From Paenibacillus ihbetae (lineage in GTDB: Bacteria > Bacillota > Bacilli > Paenibacillales > Paenibacillaceae), in the NCBI RefSeq assembly GCF_002741055.1, contig NZ_CP016809.1, forward strand, positions 6,529,820 to 6,593,819: a DNA stretch of 64,000 nt, given 5' to 3'. The translations under genes and the position numbers were made by a program. Each line of letters opens with the position of its first letter. The stretch's first letter is position 1. Positions 37,119 to 45,406 of the stretch are shown here, one piece after another. Below the pieces are notes generated by a model that saw only the letters and a program-made list of their open reading frames with translations, was not told where the DNA came from and did no database searches.

Positions 37119-37142
37119 TCAATCCCTAAAGCGGAGGGTGTT

Positions 37143-37640
37143 ATGCGTTCATTTATCACCAGAATAGCAACATCAGATGATCTTCCACGTATTTTAGAAA
37201 TCTACAATCAAGGAATCGAGGATCGGATCGCGACACTTGAAACGGAGACAAAGAATTGGTCTTATATAGAACATTGGTTTTCCGATCATCAAGGTAGATA
37301 TGCTGTTTTGGTAGCTGAAGCAGATAACAATGTTATCGGCTGGGCAGCATTGAATCCATATTCACACCGCTGTGCATATAAAGGGGTAGCCGATTTATCG
37401 ATATATATTGATCGTCAGTTTAGAGGAAAAGGTGTAGGAAGCACTCTTTTGCAGTCAGTTGAAGAAGTGGCTAGGGAGAATGACTTTTATAAAATTGTAC
37501 TGTTCACTTTTCCGTTTAATGAAAAGGGTCAAGGTCTATATCGAAAAACAGGGTATCGGGAAGTCGGTGTTTATGAGAAGCAGGGTATAATGGATGGTCA
37601 ATTCATCGATGTAATGATCATGGAAAAACTTCTTTTTTAA
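37143..37640 (+). CDS. GNAT acetyltransferase (ArsN1/PAT type)
   Basis: About 165 residues of the phosphinothricin/arsinothricin acetyltransferase group: IYNQGIEDRIATLET, GWAALNPYSHRCAYKGVADLSIYI, the acetyl-CoA site RQFRGKGVGSTLL and LFTFPFNEKGQGLYRKTGYREVGVYEKQG. ATG 37143 is preceded by GGAGGG at 37134; an upstream ATG belongs to the preceding remnant. Family members detoxify glutamate-analogue antibiotics; which one is not known here. Confidence 0.88.
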   Translation: MRSFITRIATSDDLPRILEIYNQGIEDRIATLETETKNWSYIEHWFSDHQGRYAVLVAEADNNVIGWAALNPYSHRCAYKGVADLSIYIDRQFRGKGVGSTLLQSVEEVARENDFYKIVLFTFPFNEKGQGLYRKTGYREVGVYEKQGIMDGQFIDVMIMEKLLF

Positions 37641-37740
37641 TTAGCTCAGGTTTACATCATACCCAGTACATTCGGGGTCAACTATTCCAATTAAAAATGC
37701 AGGGGATGAAGGTAGAATTTCTAATAGGGAGGTGACTACT

Positions 37741-37962
37741 TTGAACACTATAAAATTTAAACTTTTTTGTTGTTTTATTGTAGTTGCGTGCGCGTTGTTT
37801 ATCGCTCACAAGTTCTATTTTCTTCTTAACGCAATAGCATCAGGAATCTCTCCTTCATCCATGGAAAGCGATAAGTCGATGTTACTGATATTAAGCATAA
37901 TTTCTCTTGTACTAGCTATCGTTAGCCTTTTCATTCCTAAAAAAGTGTATAACAACATCTAG
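37741..37962 (+). CDS. small two-helix membrane protein
   Basis: 73 residues, no recognised family. Two hydrophobic helices (about 8-28 and 48-66) joined by a polar loop with SPSSMESDKS; ends IPKKVYNNI. TTG 37741 is chosen because AGGGAGG lies nine bases upstream. Confidence 0.5.
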   Translation: MNTIKFKLFCCFIVVACALFIAHKFYFLLNAIASGISPSSMESDKSMLLILSIISLVLAIVSLFIPKKVYNNI

Positions 37963-38009
37963 TTATCAGGTGATCAACCACCTTGAATCGTTTGGTGACG
38001 ATCTTGGAG

Positions 38010-38047
38010 GGATTGATGATACTGGCCTGGTCCCGTTTGTTCCGGAA
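38010..38047. repeat. 38-base block shared with 42921
   Basis: Starts GGATTGATGATACTGGCCTG and ends TTCCGGAA. Matches 42921-42958 with one difference. On the minus strand both read FRN(K/E)RDQASIINP. Near the second copy lies an IS3-type transposase remnant, so both may be leftovers of one element. Confidence 0.7.
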
Positions 38048-38120
38048 GCTATTAGTAACATTCTCGTTATTAGTGCTGACTGTAGAGGCAATGATCCAAA
38101 TTGGTGAAACAATTACATGT

Positions 38121-38262
38121 CGGTAGGACAAAAACATTGGCCCATTGGAAGTCGTTAATTTAGCGGCTTTTTTGTTTTATCGGTACAAGGTCTTGTACCG
38201 ATGGCGATTAGATAAATATCCAACTAAGTTTACAGCAATTCATTAAGACAACAGGCAAGATC
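38121..38262 (+). repeat. dispersed repeat, near-complete copy
   Basis: GTAGGACAAAAACATTGGCCC, hairpin GTCGTTAATTTAGCGGC plus six T's, TTTTATCGGTACAAGGTCTTGTACCG, GCGATTAGATAAATATCCAACTAAGTTTAC and TTCATTAAGACAACAGGCA. The second hairpin CGGTACAAGGTCTTGTACCG is itself a 20-base palindrome. Confidence 0.85.
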
Positions 38263-38302
38263 GTTAAAGACTTGACAGCGCGATTCGATTGATAAATAAT
38301 AT

Positions 38303-38322
38303 ATGCAAGTAAGTACTTGCAT
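38303..38322. promoter_or_regulatory. TetR operator 1
   Basis: ATGCAAGTAAGTACTTGCAT: two perfect 9-base arms around AG. It lies 22 bases before the tetR start, so autorepression is likely. Confidence 0.8.
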
Positions 38323-38344
38323 ATGAAAAGGACTGGATTGATTG

Positions 38345-38929
38345 ATGAACCAAGCAGCGAGCACCAGCGACAAGTTAATATTGGCGGCGATCGACCTTAT
38401 CGCTGAACAGGGGTATGACGGGACGACGACTAAGGAGATCGCCGCGGCGGCCGGAGTCAATGAAGTGACGCTCTTTCGGCACTTCGGCAGCAAACAGGCG
38501 CTGCTCGTCGCCGCGTTCGAACGTTACCACTACGCGGGCGAAATGACGAAGTTATTTAATGAGCGGCTGACGTGGGACGTACGTACCGATCTGCTGATGA
38601 TCGCTCGGACATACCATGCGATCATGAACCGGAATCGGAAGCTGCTCGCTATCGTTCAGAAGGGGGGCAGCCGGCTGCCCGAGGAAGTACACAAGCATTC
38701 TTCGCAGCATCCGGCCCACCTGAAGAGACTGCTGACGAACTATTTCTCCAAGCTCCATAAAAATGGAAAGATTACTCATATTGATCCGGAAATTACGGCC
38801 ATGTCGTTTATGTGGATGAATTTGGGGGCGTTCAGCAGCAACTTGGTAGAGTCGTCAAACTCGGGCGTTACACTCGACATGTTTATCGAGCGGAGCGTTG
38901 ATCTTTTTGCTAGGGCGCTGGCTCCCTAG
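38345..38929 (+). CDS. TetR family regulator
   Basis: 194 residues. N-terminal HTH: LILAAIDLIAEQGYDGTTTKEIAAAAGVNEVTLFRHFGSKQALL; the C-terminal ligand domain ends in MFIERSVDLFARAL. ATG 38345. Near-identical palindromic operators lie on both sides (38303 and 38946), implying control of its own promoter and of something starting after it, most simply the DUF5519 gene at 39209 or a gene now lost. Confidence 0.9.
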   Translation: MNQAASTSDKLILAAIDLIAEQGYDGTTTKEIAAAAGVNEVTLFRHFGSKQALLVAAFERYHYAGEMTKLFNERLTWDVRTDLLMIARTYHAIMNRNRKLLAIVQKGGSRLPEEVHKHSSQHPAHLKRLLTNYFSKLHKNGKITHIDPEITAMSFMWMNLGAFSSNLVESSNSGVTLDMFIERSVDLFARALAP

Positions 38930-38945
38930 TTTTTTCTTGCATCAT

Positions 38946-38965
38946 ATGAAAGTAAGTACTTGCAT
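38946..38965. promoter_or_regulatory. TetR operator 2
   Basis: ATGAAAGTAAGTACTTGCAT, one base different from operator 1. It lies 17 bases after the tetR stop. Confidence 0.75.
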
Positions 38966-39208
38966 TCATTTGTCAAGTGTGTTTCCCCATTGCTAAGCAA
39001 AGAGCAGCTCGCAAGTGTTTCATTAGTTTTTACCTGGCCAGATTACTGATGTTGTTCCGCCGGGGCCGGTTGGGTGAGCTACGGTTATTAGTCAATTTGA
39101 GGTAAAAACGTCATGACAGTTTAAGAACAAAATACGGAAAGGTATCACGGATAATGATGTGACTTGTTAGCCTTATTAATAGTGAGAACGAGCAGGAGGG
39201 GACGAGAG

Positions 39209-39529
39209 ATGAACAAGCTTGGGAGAACTAACTTGACTGAAGAATTGTTGAATTGGGCTGGTGTTACAAAGCATCCCCATCGGTTTGGAGGGGTGGAATT
39301 TCGATTAAACGAAACGGAAATTGGCCATCTTCATGGCAACCACTTGTTTGACATTCTTCTGTCAAAATCTGAACGTGATCGGTGGATTAAAGAAGGTAGA
39401 GCAAGCCCGCATCATATGTATCCCGATTCAGGATGGGTATCCATTTACTTGAATACCGAGGAAGATATTGCATATGCCATTGAGATCGCCCGTGCGAAAT
39501 ATGATCAACTAAAATCGAAAGGTGAGTGA
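39209..39529 (+). CDS. luciferase-domain (DUF5519) protein
   Basis: About 106 residues: LLNWAGVTKHPHRFGGVEFRLNETEIGHLHGNHLFDILLSK, HHMYPDSGWVSIYLNTEEDI. The GHLHG, HHMYPDSGWVS pattern is typical of the small luciferase family domain (DUF5519), whose role in most bacteria is unknown. ATG 39209 is preceded by AGGAGGGGACGAGAG. The gene is 244 bases after TetR operator 2. Confidence 0.8.
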   Translation: MNKLGRTNLTEELLNWAGVTKHPHRFGGVEFRLNETEIGHLHGNHLFDILLSKSERDRWIKEGRASPHHMYPDSGWVSIYLNTEEDIAYAIEIARAKYDQLKSKGE

Positions 39530-39763
39530 CAAAATGATTAAAATTAACCGCATTCCCCCATGAAAATAGCGAATTCAACTTTTCGTAAGAGATGGAGTAT
39601 GTGGAGGCAGGTGGGTGAACCAATCTTCTTCCTATATCGCACTCTAAAACATCTTCCTTTCTTTTGTACAACTTAATTCTTGTCTTTGTAAGCATGGCCG
39701 CTGTATGGGTTTATCCCAGTGAACAATAAAATAATTTTCTTAGTATTAGGAGGCTCTTCAGAT

Positions 39764-40921
39764 ATGAGTTCAAAACATAACCGCACAAACTCTGATCATT
39801 CGATCCAAACGTTTCGGATTGCAATACCCCAACAAAAACTTGACGATCTGAAAGAACGACTAAGTCGCACACGTTGGCCAGTTGAGCTACCTGATGTTGA
39901 AGGGAATGACGGTGTTCCGCTTGGATATATGAAGGAGTTAGTGGAATACTGGCGTACTTCATATGATTGGCGTAAACATGAAGCTCAGTTAAATGAATAT
40001 CCTCAATTCACTACAAGGATTGATGGTACCAATATACATTTCCTGCATGTTCGATCTCCCGAAAAGGACGCATTTCCCCTTATTCTTACCCATGGTTGGC
40101 CGGGTTCTATCGTTGAATTTCTTGATATCATTGGCCCATTAACCGATCCGCGATCTTATGGTGAAGACCCTGCTAAGGCTTTTCATGTGGTAATTCCATC
40201 GATTCCTGGTTTCGGCTTTTCCGGTCCCACTCCTGATAGTGGTTGGAATGGACAACGGATCGCTCATGCCTGGGCAGAGTTGATGCGACGATTAGGTTAT
40301 GACCATTATGGGGCACAGGGAGGGGATTTTGGTTCCGCCATCTCCCGTATCTTAGCTGCGGTAGACAAAGATCATGTCCGTGGTGTACATCTAAACTACC
40401 TTTTTGTTATGCCAAAACCAGATGATCAGCTTAGTGATCTGTCGAAGGAAGATCAGGATAGAATTGCACATTTGAAACGTTACGTAACTTCTCCTGCTGG
40501 TTATATGGTGCTTCAATCAACCCGACCGCAAACTATTTCTTATGCATTGAGCGACTCGCCTGTTGGTCAACTAGCTTGGATCACAGAGAAGTTTATGGAA
40601 TGGGTTGATCCGGCATGTCCCATAGGAATCGATCGGCTACTTACTAACGTAATGCTTTATTGGATCACAGGCACGGCTGGATCATCAGCCCGTCTTTATT
40701 ATGAAAGTGCCCAATCAAAGGGGCGTCCTGTGAGCTGCCCAGTACCATTAGGCGTAGCGGTTTTTCCATACGATTTGGCTTTGCCCGTACGCCGTCTTGC
40801 CGAGCAACAGTATGATATCGTACACTGGACCGAGTTTGAACATGGAGGGCACTTCGCCGCAATGGAGGTTCCTGATTTGTTGACAAACGACATACGAAAT
40901 TTCTTTAGTCGTTTTCGTTGA
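39764..40921 (+). CDS. epoxide hydrolase family protein
   Basis: 385 residues, alpha/beta hydrolase. EHN N-terminal domain (about 15-120, FRIAIPQQKLDDLKERLSRTRWP), oxyanion motif HGWPGSIVEF, nucleophile Asp in YGAQGGDFGS, VHLNY, and catalytic His in EHGGHFAAMEVPDLL. Converts epoxides to diols in characterised relatives. ATG 39764 follows AGGAGG; an earlier ATG/GTG at 39719 has no site. It is followed by a strong terminator. Confidence 0.9.
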   Translation: MSSKHNRTNSDHSIQTFRIAIPQQKLDDLKERLSRTRWPVELPDVEGNDGVPLGYMKELVEYWRTSYDWRKHEAQLNEYPQFTTRIDGTNIHFLHVRSPEKDAFPLILTHGWPGSIVEFLDIIGPLTDPRSYGEDPAKAFHVVIPSIPGFGFSGPTPDSGWNGQRIAHAWAELMRRLGYDHYGAQGGDFGSAISRILAAVDKDHVRGVHLNYLFVMPKPDDQLSDLSKEDQDRIAHLKRYVTSPAGYMVLQSTRPQTISYALSDSPVGQLAWITEKFMEWVDPACPIGIDRLLTNVMLYWITGTAGSSARLYYESAQSKGRPVSCPVPLGVAVFPYDLALPVRRLAEQQYDIVHWTEFEHGGHFAAMEVPDLLTNDIRNFFSRFR

Positions 40922-40954
40922 TAAAGCATGGAAAAAATTCCTATAGCCTAACTT

Positions 40955-40985
40955 GCTAGGGATGTTTTCTCTCCCTAGCTTTTTT
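40955..40985 (+). terminator. strong terminator after epoxide hydrolase
   Basis: GCTAGGGA / TCCCTAGC with a nine-base loop, then six T's. Confidence 0.92.
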
Positions 40986-41090
40986 CAGGAGAATCTTCAT
41001 TATGGGGCAAGAAGGGGGGCTATCCATGCATCATAGGATATTTTCTTTGAAAGGTCGGTTGTTGCTCGTTAGCTCAATTAATTGTTGATG

Positions 41091-41165
41091 GGGGACAAGA
41101 ACATAGTCCCATTGAAAGTCGCTAATTTAGCGGCTTTTTATTTTATCGGTACAAGTTCTTGTCAC
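41091..41165 (+). repeat. dispersed repeat, core copy
   Basis: GGGGACAAGAACATAGTCCC, ATTGAAAGTCGCTAATTTAGC hairpin with five T's, TTTTATCGGTACAAGTTCTTGTC. This is the core alone (about 75 bases), bounded by the inverted repeat GGACAAGAAC / GTTCTTGTC. It sits between the epoxide hydrolase terminator and the end of the convergent LysR gene. Confidence 0.85.
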
Positions 41166-41191
41166 GAGTCGAGCTTCTTAGACTAATTGAA

Positions 41192-42100
41192 TCATGGTGA
41201 GAGTACGTTTCTAATCGGATATTCTCGGATCATGTTAATAAAATTCATGGTAGATGCAGATAATTGCTCATTTTTGCGGGAACAGATTGCTATTTTATTT
41301 TTTAAAAGAACTCCTTGGACAAAAACACGACATAGTTCGCCTCTTTTTACAAAATCGCGTACTACTAATGAAGAGACAAAGGTAGCTCCATATCCTGCAA
41401 TCACTGCAGTAATTGCTTCATGCAGTCCATTGAACTGTAATGAAATAGTAGGTGCAGAGGTACTGTATGTGCGACATAGGGATAGCAATCTCTCTCTTGT
41501 TGAACTTCCCTCTTCACGCATGACGAAGGGTACCTTCATCATGTCTGACAATGAGATATGTTGATTTGCATATCGGTGGTTCGGTGCTACGACAAACCAT
41601 AGTTCGTCCTGAAATAACTCCTCTGTCTGTATTGAATCCGGGTGCTCCTCCGCTAATCCCCCATAAATGGCGACATCAACTTCAACATTCAGCAGCTTAT
41701 TTAGAGCATCATTCGAATTCGTTGTAGTTATCATCATTTCCACTTGTTCGAACTGTTGCTTGAATTTTGCTATCCACGTAGGTATAAGGAAATTTGCGGG
41801 TAAGTATGTAGCCGCTAAACGGACACATCCGGTTGTACCGTTTCGATACTCATAAGCAAATTGTTCAATTTGTTGTTCTACAGCAAAGAGCCTTTTTGCA
41901 AGCAAAGCGATTTCTTGACCCGCATCTGTTAGTGTTACTCCTCTTCCTTGAGGTTTGATCAAGGTGAGATGCAATTCTTTTTCAAATTTTTTAATTTGTG
42001 AGGTTATAGCTGGTTGACTAATATTTAGTAATTCTGAAGCACGAGTCACACTTCCAGTACTGGCGATAGCATGAAACAAGCGCAGCGCATGTAGATTCAT
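41192..42100 (-). CDS. LysR family regulator
   Basis: 302 residues. HTH MNLHALRLFHAIASTGSVTRASELLNISQPAITSQIKKFEKEL, then the periplasmic-binding-like effector domain. Divergent from the O-methyltransferase at 42228 with 127 A/T-rich bases between them (including ATATATTTTATTTATGAG), the usual arrangement for a LysR regulator and its target. Confidence 0.92.
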   Translation of the reverse strand: MNLHALRLFHAIASTGSVTRASELLNISQPAITSQIKKFEKELHLTLIKPQGRGVTLTDAGQEIALLAKRLFAVEQQIEQFAYEYRNGTTGCVRLAATYLPANFLIPTWIAKFKQQFEQVEMMITTTNSNDALNKLLNVEVDVAIYGGLAEEHPDSIQTEELFQDELWFVVAPNHRYANQHISLSDMMKVPFVMREEGSSTRERLLSLCRTYSTSAPTISLQFNGLHEAITAVIAGYGATFVSSLVVRDFVKRGELCRVFVQGVLLKNKIAICSRKNEQLSASTMNFINMIREYPIRNVLSP

Positions 42101-42227
42101 CTAAAATGCTCCCTTTAATATATATATTTTATTTATGAGTAATCAAATAACATATATTATACTTATGATTATAAATCAAATACACTGTGTTTAGAAGGTT
42201 AGATAATGAAGAGGAGACGTGATTAAT

Positions 42228-42899
42228 ATGAATCAATCAACCGTCTGGGGGAACGTGGATCAGTATATAACGGAACGTCTGCATCAACAGGATAAGGTTC
42301 TCGATCAGGTCTTGCAAACGAACCAAAAGGAGGGATTACCGGCTTTTGATGTTAGTCCGACTCAAGGTAAATTCTTAAATATTCTTGTACAAATTCAAGG
42401 GGCTAAGCGGATTCTCGAGATCGGTACGTTGGGGGGATATAGCACCATCTGGATGGCGAGAGCGTTGCCACCAGAAGGGAAGCTCGTCACATTGGAGCTT
42501 GACCCGCATCATGCGAAGGTAGCTAGGGATAATCTTACTCTGGCCAACGTCCAAGATATGGTAGAGCTTCGGGTAGGAGATGCTTTAGAGCAATTGGGGC
42601 AGATGAAAGACGAGGGAGTGGAGCCCTTTGACTTCATTTTTATTGATGCCGACAAGCCTAATAATCCCAGTTATCTTAAGTGGGCTCTTCAATTCTCACG
42701 TCGTGGGACCATCATAATCGGAGATAATGTTATACGTGACGGTGAAGTCGTCAATGATAACAATCAAGATGCGCGTGTTAAGGGAGTACGGGAGTTTTAT
42801 GATCTTTTGGCTGAAGAGCCTAGAATTACCGCTACTGCAATTCAAACAGTTGGCAGCAAGGGATATGATGGATTCGTAATCGGAGTTGTCGTTTGTTGA
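42228..42899 (+). CDS. O-methyltransferase, class I SAM-dependent
   Basis: 223 residues, family 3 O-methyltransferase (caffeoyl-CoA/catechol type). SAM motif RILEIGTLGGYSTIWMA, acidic strand LVTLELD, metal site FIFIDADKPNNP and later IIIGDNV. ATG 42228 follows GAGGAGACGTGATTAAT. Probably regulated by the divergent LysR protein. Confidence 0.92.
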   Translation: MNQSTVWGNVDQYITERLHQQDKVLDQVLQTNQKEGLPAFDVSPTQGKFLNILVQIQGAKRILEIGTLGGYSTIWMARALPPEGKLVTLELDPHHAKVARDNLTLANVQDMVELRVGDALEQLGQMKDEGVEPFDFIFIDADKPNNPSYLKWALQFSRRGTIIIGDNVIRDGEVVNDNNQDARVKGVREFYDLLAEEPRITATAIQTVGSKGYDGFVIGVVVC

Positions 42900-42920
42900 G
42901 TGAACCTGCGAAGGTATGAC

Positions 42921-42958
42921 GGATTGATGATACTGGCCTGGTCCCGTTCGTTCCGGAA
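42921..42958. repeat. 38-base block shared with 38010
   Basis: Second copy of the block described at 38010, one base different, starting 22 bases after the O-methyltransferase stop. Confidence 0.7.
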
Positions 42959-43049
42959 TCGAGGGATACGGACCGCTTGCGGATGGACTGGTTTGGTGCG
43001 GCCCGTGTCGCTGGCAAGACTGCTGCTCCTCGTGTATCCGCTGGTCCTA

Positions 43050-43240
43050 GGGCAGAAGGAAGGGTGGCCGGTGCTGCTCGACATTAGCTTCATTCAGTCC
43101 GTCCTTGTTCACAATGGACAACTGCCAGTCGCCGGAATCAATCGGAGACTGGTGATTTAGTTTCGTTTGAATGCGAATTAAGTTATAGTAAGTGATGTAG
43201 TCTCGAACGGTCTGCTCGACGATGACCGTCGTCGTTTAGG
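43050..43240 (-). mobile_element. IS3-family transposase C-terminal remnant
   Basis: The minus strand reads VEQTVRDYITYYNLIRIQTK then LNHQSPID, which is the end of the IS3-group integrase domain (the YYNxxRIQxKLNxxSP signature). No upstream transposase, no intact inverted ends and no direct repeats were seen. After SPID the match stops. Confidence 0.8.
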
Positions 43241-43353
43241 GTGAACCTTCGGGGTAAAACGCATCTTCAACTTTCAAACGGTATTGAATCGTATCCTCAA
43301 TAAGTTTTTATAAGGTTAAGGGTTGTTTACTACATGCTGATTGGAGAGATACA

Positions 43354-43965
43354 ATGGGAAATACTGATAAGTTTGAAATGATAGCTAATATGTATGACAC
43401 CCCTGAACGAATCCAAATTGCAAAAGTATCATCCGATGCCATCCGTAATTTTTTGGTTGAGACTAAAAGCAAGAATGCGATTGATTTTGGGTGTGGTACT
43501 GGTCTTGTCGGAATGAACTTGTTAAACGAGTTTAAGTCTATGCTTTTTCTGGATACATCACAAAATATGATTAATCAAATAAAGCAAAAAATAACAAATT
43601 ATAATATTCAAAATGTAGATACATTATGCTTTGATATTGAAAAGGACAGTTTATCGGATATACATGCCGACTATATTTTTATGGCTCAGGTTCTACTCCA
43701 CATTCATGATGTTAAGTTAGTTTTATCAAGATTATTTGATGCTCTGAATGAAGGAGGACATTTGCTAATCGTAGATTTCAATAAAAATGAAAAAATAGTT
43801 TCGGATATTGTTCATAACGGATTTAATCCAGAAGAGCTATCTAACATAATGACTGAAATCGGCTACAGAGATATTCAATTCAAAACTTTTTATACAGGAA
43901 GTAAAATATTCATGGGACACGATGCGTCTATGTTTATTCTTGACTCAAAAAAGGTCCATCGGTAA
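43354..43965 (+). CDS. class I SAM-dependent methyltransferase
   Basis: 203 residues. Motif I AIDFGCGTGLVGMNLL, LDTSQNMINQIKQK, the motif DYIFMAQVLLHIHDV and post-motif EGGHLLIVDFNKNEK. Start ATG 43354 after TTGGAGAGATACA. Substrate unknown; a UbiE/Methyltransf_12-like small-molecule enzyme is likely. Confidence 0.88.
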   Translation: MGNTDKFEMIANMYDTPERIQIAKVSSDAIRNFLVETKSKNAIDFGCGTGLVGMNLLNEFKSMLFLDTSQNMINQIKQKITNYNIQNVDTLCFDIEKDSLSDIHADYIFMAQVLLHIHDVKLVLSRLFDALNEGGHLLIVDFNKNEKIVSDIVHNGFNPEELSNIMTEIGYRDIQFKTFYTGSKIFMGHDASMFILDSKKVHR

Positions 43966-44045
43966 AGGATGTCCTAAAATGTGTAGTTACTAACAACGAA
44001 GAGAACCGTTTCGAAAGAAAAGAGTTTATGGTTGTGCGCCAAATT

Positions 44046-44310
44046 GTCGAGGGACAAGACCATGGTCCCATTGAAAGTCGCTAAAATAGCGGCTTTTTTG
44101 TTTTATCGGTACAAGTTCTAGTCCAGAGCCAAGGACAAGAACTTGTACCGATTGCTGAAATGGACAAAAATATAAGCCGATTACCGATTAGATAAGCATT
44201 GAACTTTTATTAAGCTAACAGGCAGGGGAGTTTGTTGATTTCGCGAATACTCTACATAAGAAGTTATTTACGAAGTTCGTAGATAAGACGTTATAGAAAT
44301 CAACGCAATA
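44046..44310 (+). repeat. dispersed repeat, longest copy
   Basis: All modules in order: GTCGAGGGACAAGACCATGG, terminator hairpin GTCGCTAAAATAGCGGC with six T's, the inverted pair CGGTACAAGTTCTAGTCC (44107-44124) / GGACAAGAACTTGTACCG (44133-44150), GCCGATTACCGATTAGATAA, TTATTAAGCTAACAGGCAGG, TTTCGCGAATACTCTACATA, AGTTATTTACGAAGTTCGTA and AGATAAGACGTTAT. About 265 bases. Confidence 0.88.
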
Positions 44311-44351
44311 TCGGATAAAAAAATATTTATAAAATTAGAGGGGACTATAGG

Positions 44352-44913
44352 ATGAATCCAATACTAATAGATTTTCCAAACCAATTTACCACTGAAAGGT
44401 TATTGATTAGAGCACCTCTACCTGGTGATGGCAAGGTAGTGTATGAGAGTATATTATCCTCGATCAATGAGCTCAAGGAGTGGTTTTCGCTTTTTGCACA
44501 GAACGAACATTCTGAACAATCAATCGAAGAAATTCTACGAGAAGAACATGTAAAGTTTATTAAGAGAGAATATCTTAGACTTTTGATATTTGATAAAGAA
44601 ACTGAACAATTCATTGGTTTATCTGGATTGTATAAGCCAGATTGGGAGATACGTAAATTTGAAATCGGATACTGGATTGATACACGTATGAGCGGAAAAG
44701 GGTATATGACTGAAGCAGTTCAGGAATTACCAATTTTGCCTTTACAGAGTTGAAGGCAAGAAGAGTAGAAATTCGTTGTGATACTTTAAATTATAAGAGT
44801 AAGGCGATTCCAGAACGATTAGGCTTTCAATTAGAAGGAACCTTAAGATGTAATGATTTATCAGCAGATAAGAGTCAGATAAGAGATACTCATATATACG
44901 CTCTAGTTAAATA
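44352..44913 (+). pseudogene. GNAT acetyltransferase (RimJ-like), frameshifted
   Basis: Frame one gives TERLLIRAPLPGDGKVVYES through IGYWIDTRMSGKGYMTEAVQE. After the acetyl-CoA motif the frame shifts near 44728 and the rest continues as TNFAFTELKARRVEIRCDTL, AIPERLGFQLEGTLR and HIYALVK, ending at 44913. The joined product would be a normal length of about 186 residues. One-base-type indel, gene broken or sequence error. Confidence 0.88.
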
Positions 44914-45030
44914 ATTAGTGCTAATGGCTCGAGAAGGCGTTGACATCCTATAACCCCATATTCACACTTCGGGGCATTCGCCCCTCGGTCCGGCCGGAGT
45001 GGGACGAGGATTCGGGGAGGCTTAAATGCG

Positions 45031-45072
45031 AAGCGCGCATCTATTATCTTCGATAGGTGCGTGCTTTTTTTA
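45031..45072 (+). terminator. terminator
   Basis: Stem AGCGCGCATCTAT / ATAGGTGCGTGCT with two G-T pairs, followed by seven T's. Lies 118 bases after the broken acetyltransferase. Confidence 0.88.
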
Positions 45073-45202
45073 CGGAATAAGGGAGTACAGTCATTGAGTT
45101 CCATTACACGAAAAAGAAACAGGAAATTCAGTGAAAATCAGCAGAACCTAGAATTTCTTTTAATTAAATGAATGGAGGAAGGAAGACGGACGTATTCAAC
45201 TG

Positions 45203-45246
45203 TAAGATCTGTAGACTTCTTGGTTTCTAGAAGTCTACAGATCTTA
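45203..45246. repeat. 18-bp perfect inverted repeat upstream of phosphatase
   Basis: TAAGATCTGTAGACTTCT / AGAAGTCTACAGATCTTA around TGGTTTCT. No T-run follows, so it is more likely a protein site or RNA structure than a terminator. It lies 161 bases before the alkaline phosphatase start. Confidence 0.75.
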
Positions 45247-45406
45247 AGTGTGACACTGAGGGTACAGAAATTATATTCGTCTCCCTGGAGGAAGTGTCCA
45301 GTTGTAATTGAATATTGTTCAGTCAAAATAATTTACACTTCAAAAATACTGAGTTTATATTTAAGAGTTATATTAAATTGGACTTAATTTATAAGGAGGG
45401 TAAATA

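Noticed and set aside
42121..42200. LysR box in the LysR/O-methyltransferase divergon
   Set aside because: The region is almost pure A/T, so several T-N11-A matches occur by chance and none stands out.
45280..45400. Possible Pho box upstream of the alkaline phosphatase
   Set aside because: TTTACA-like words occur in the A/T-rich stretch but not with the regular 11-base spacing expected.
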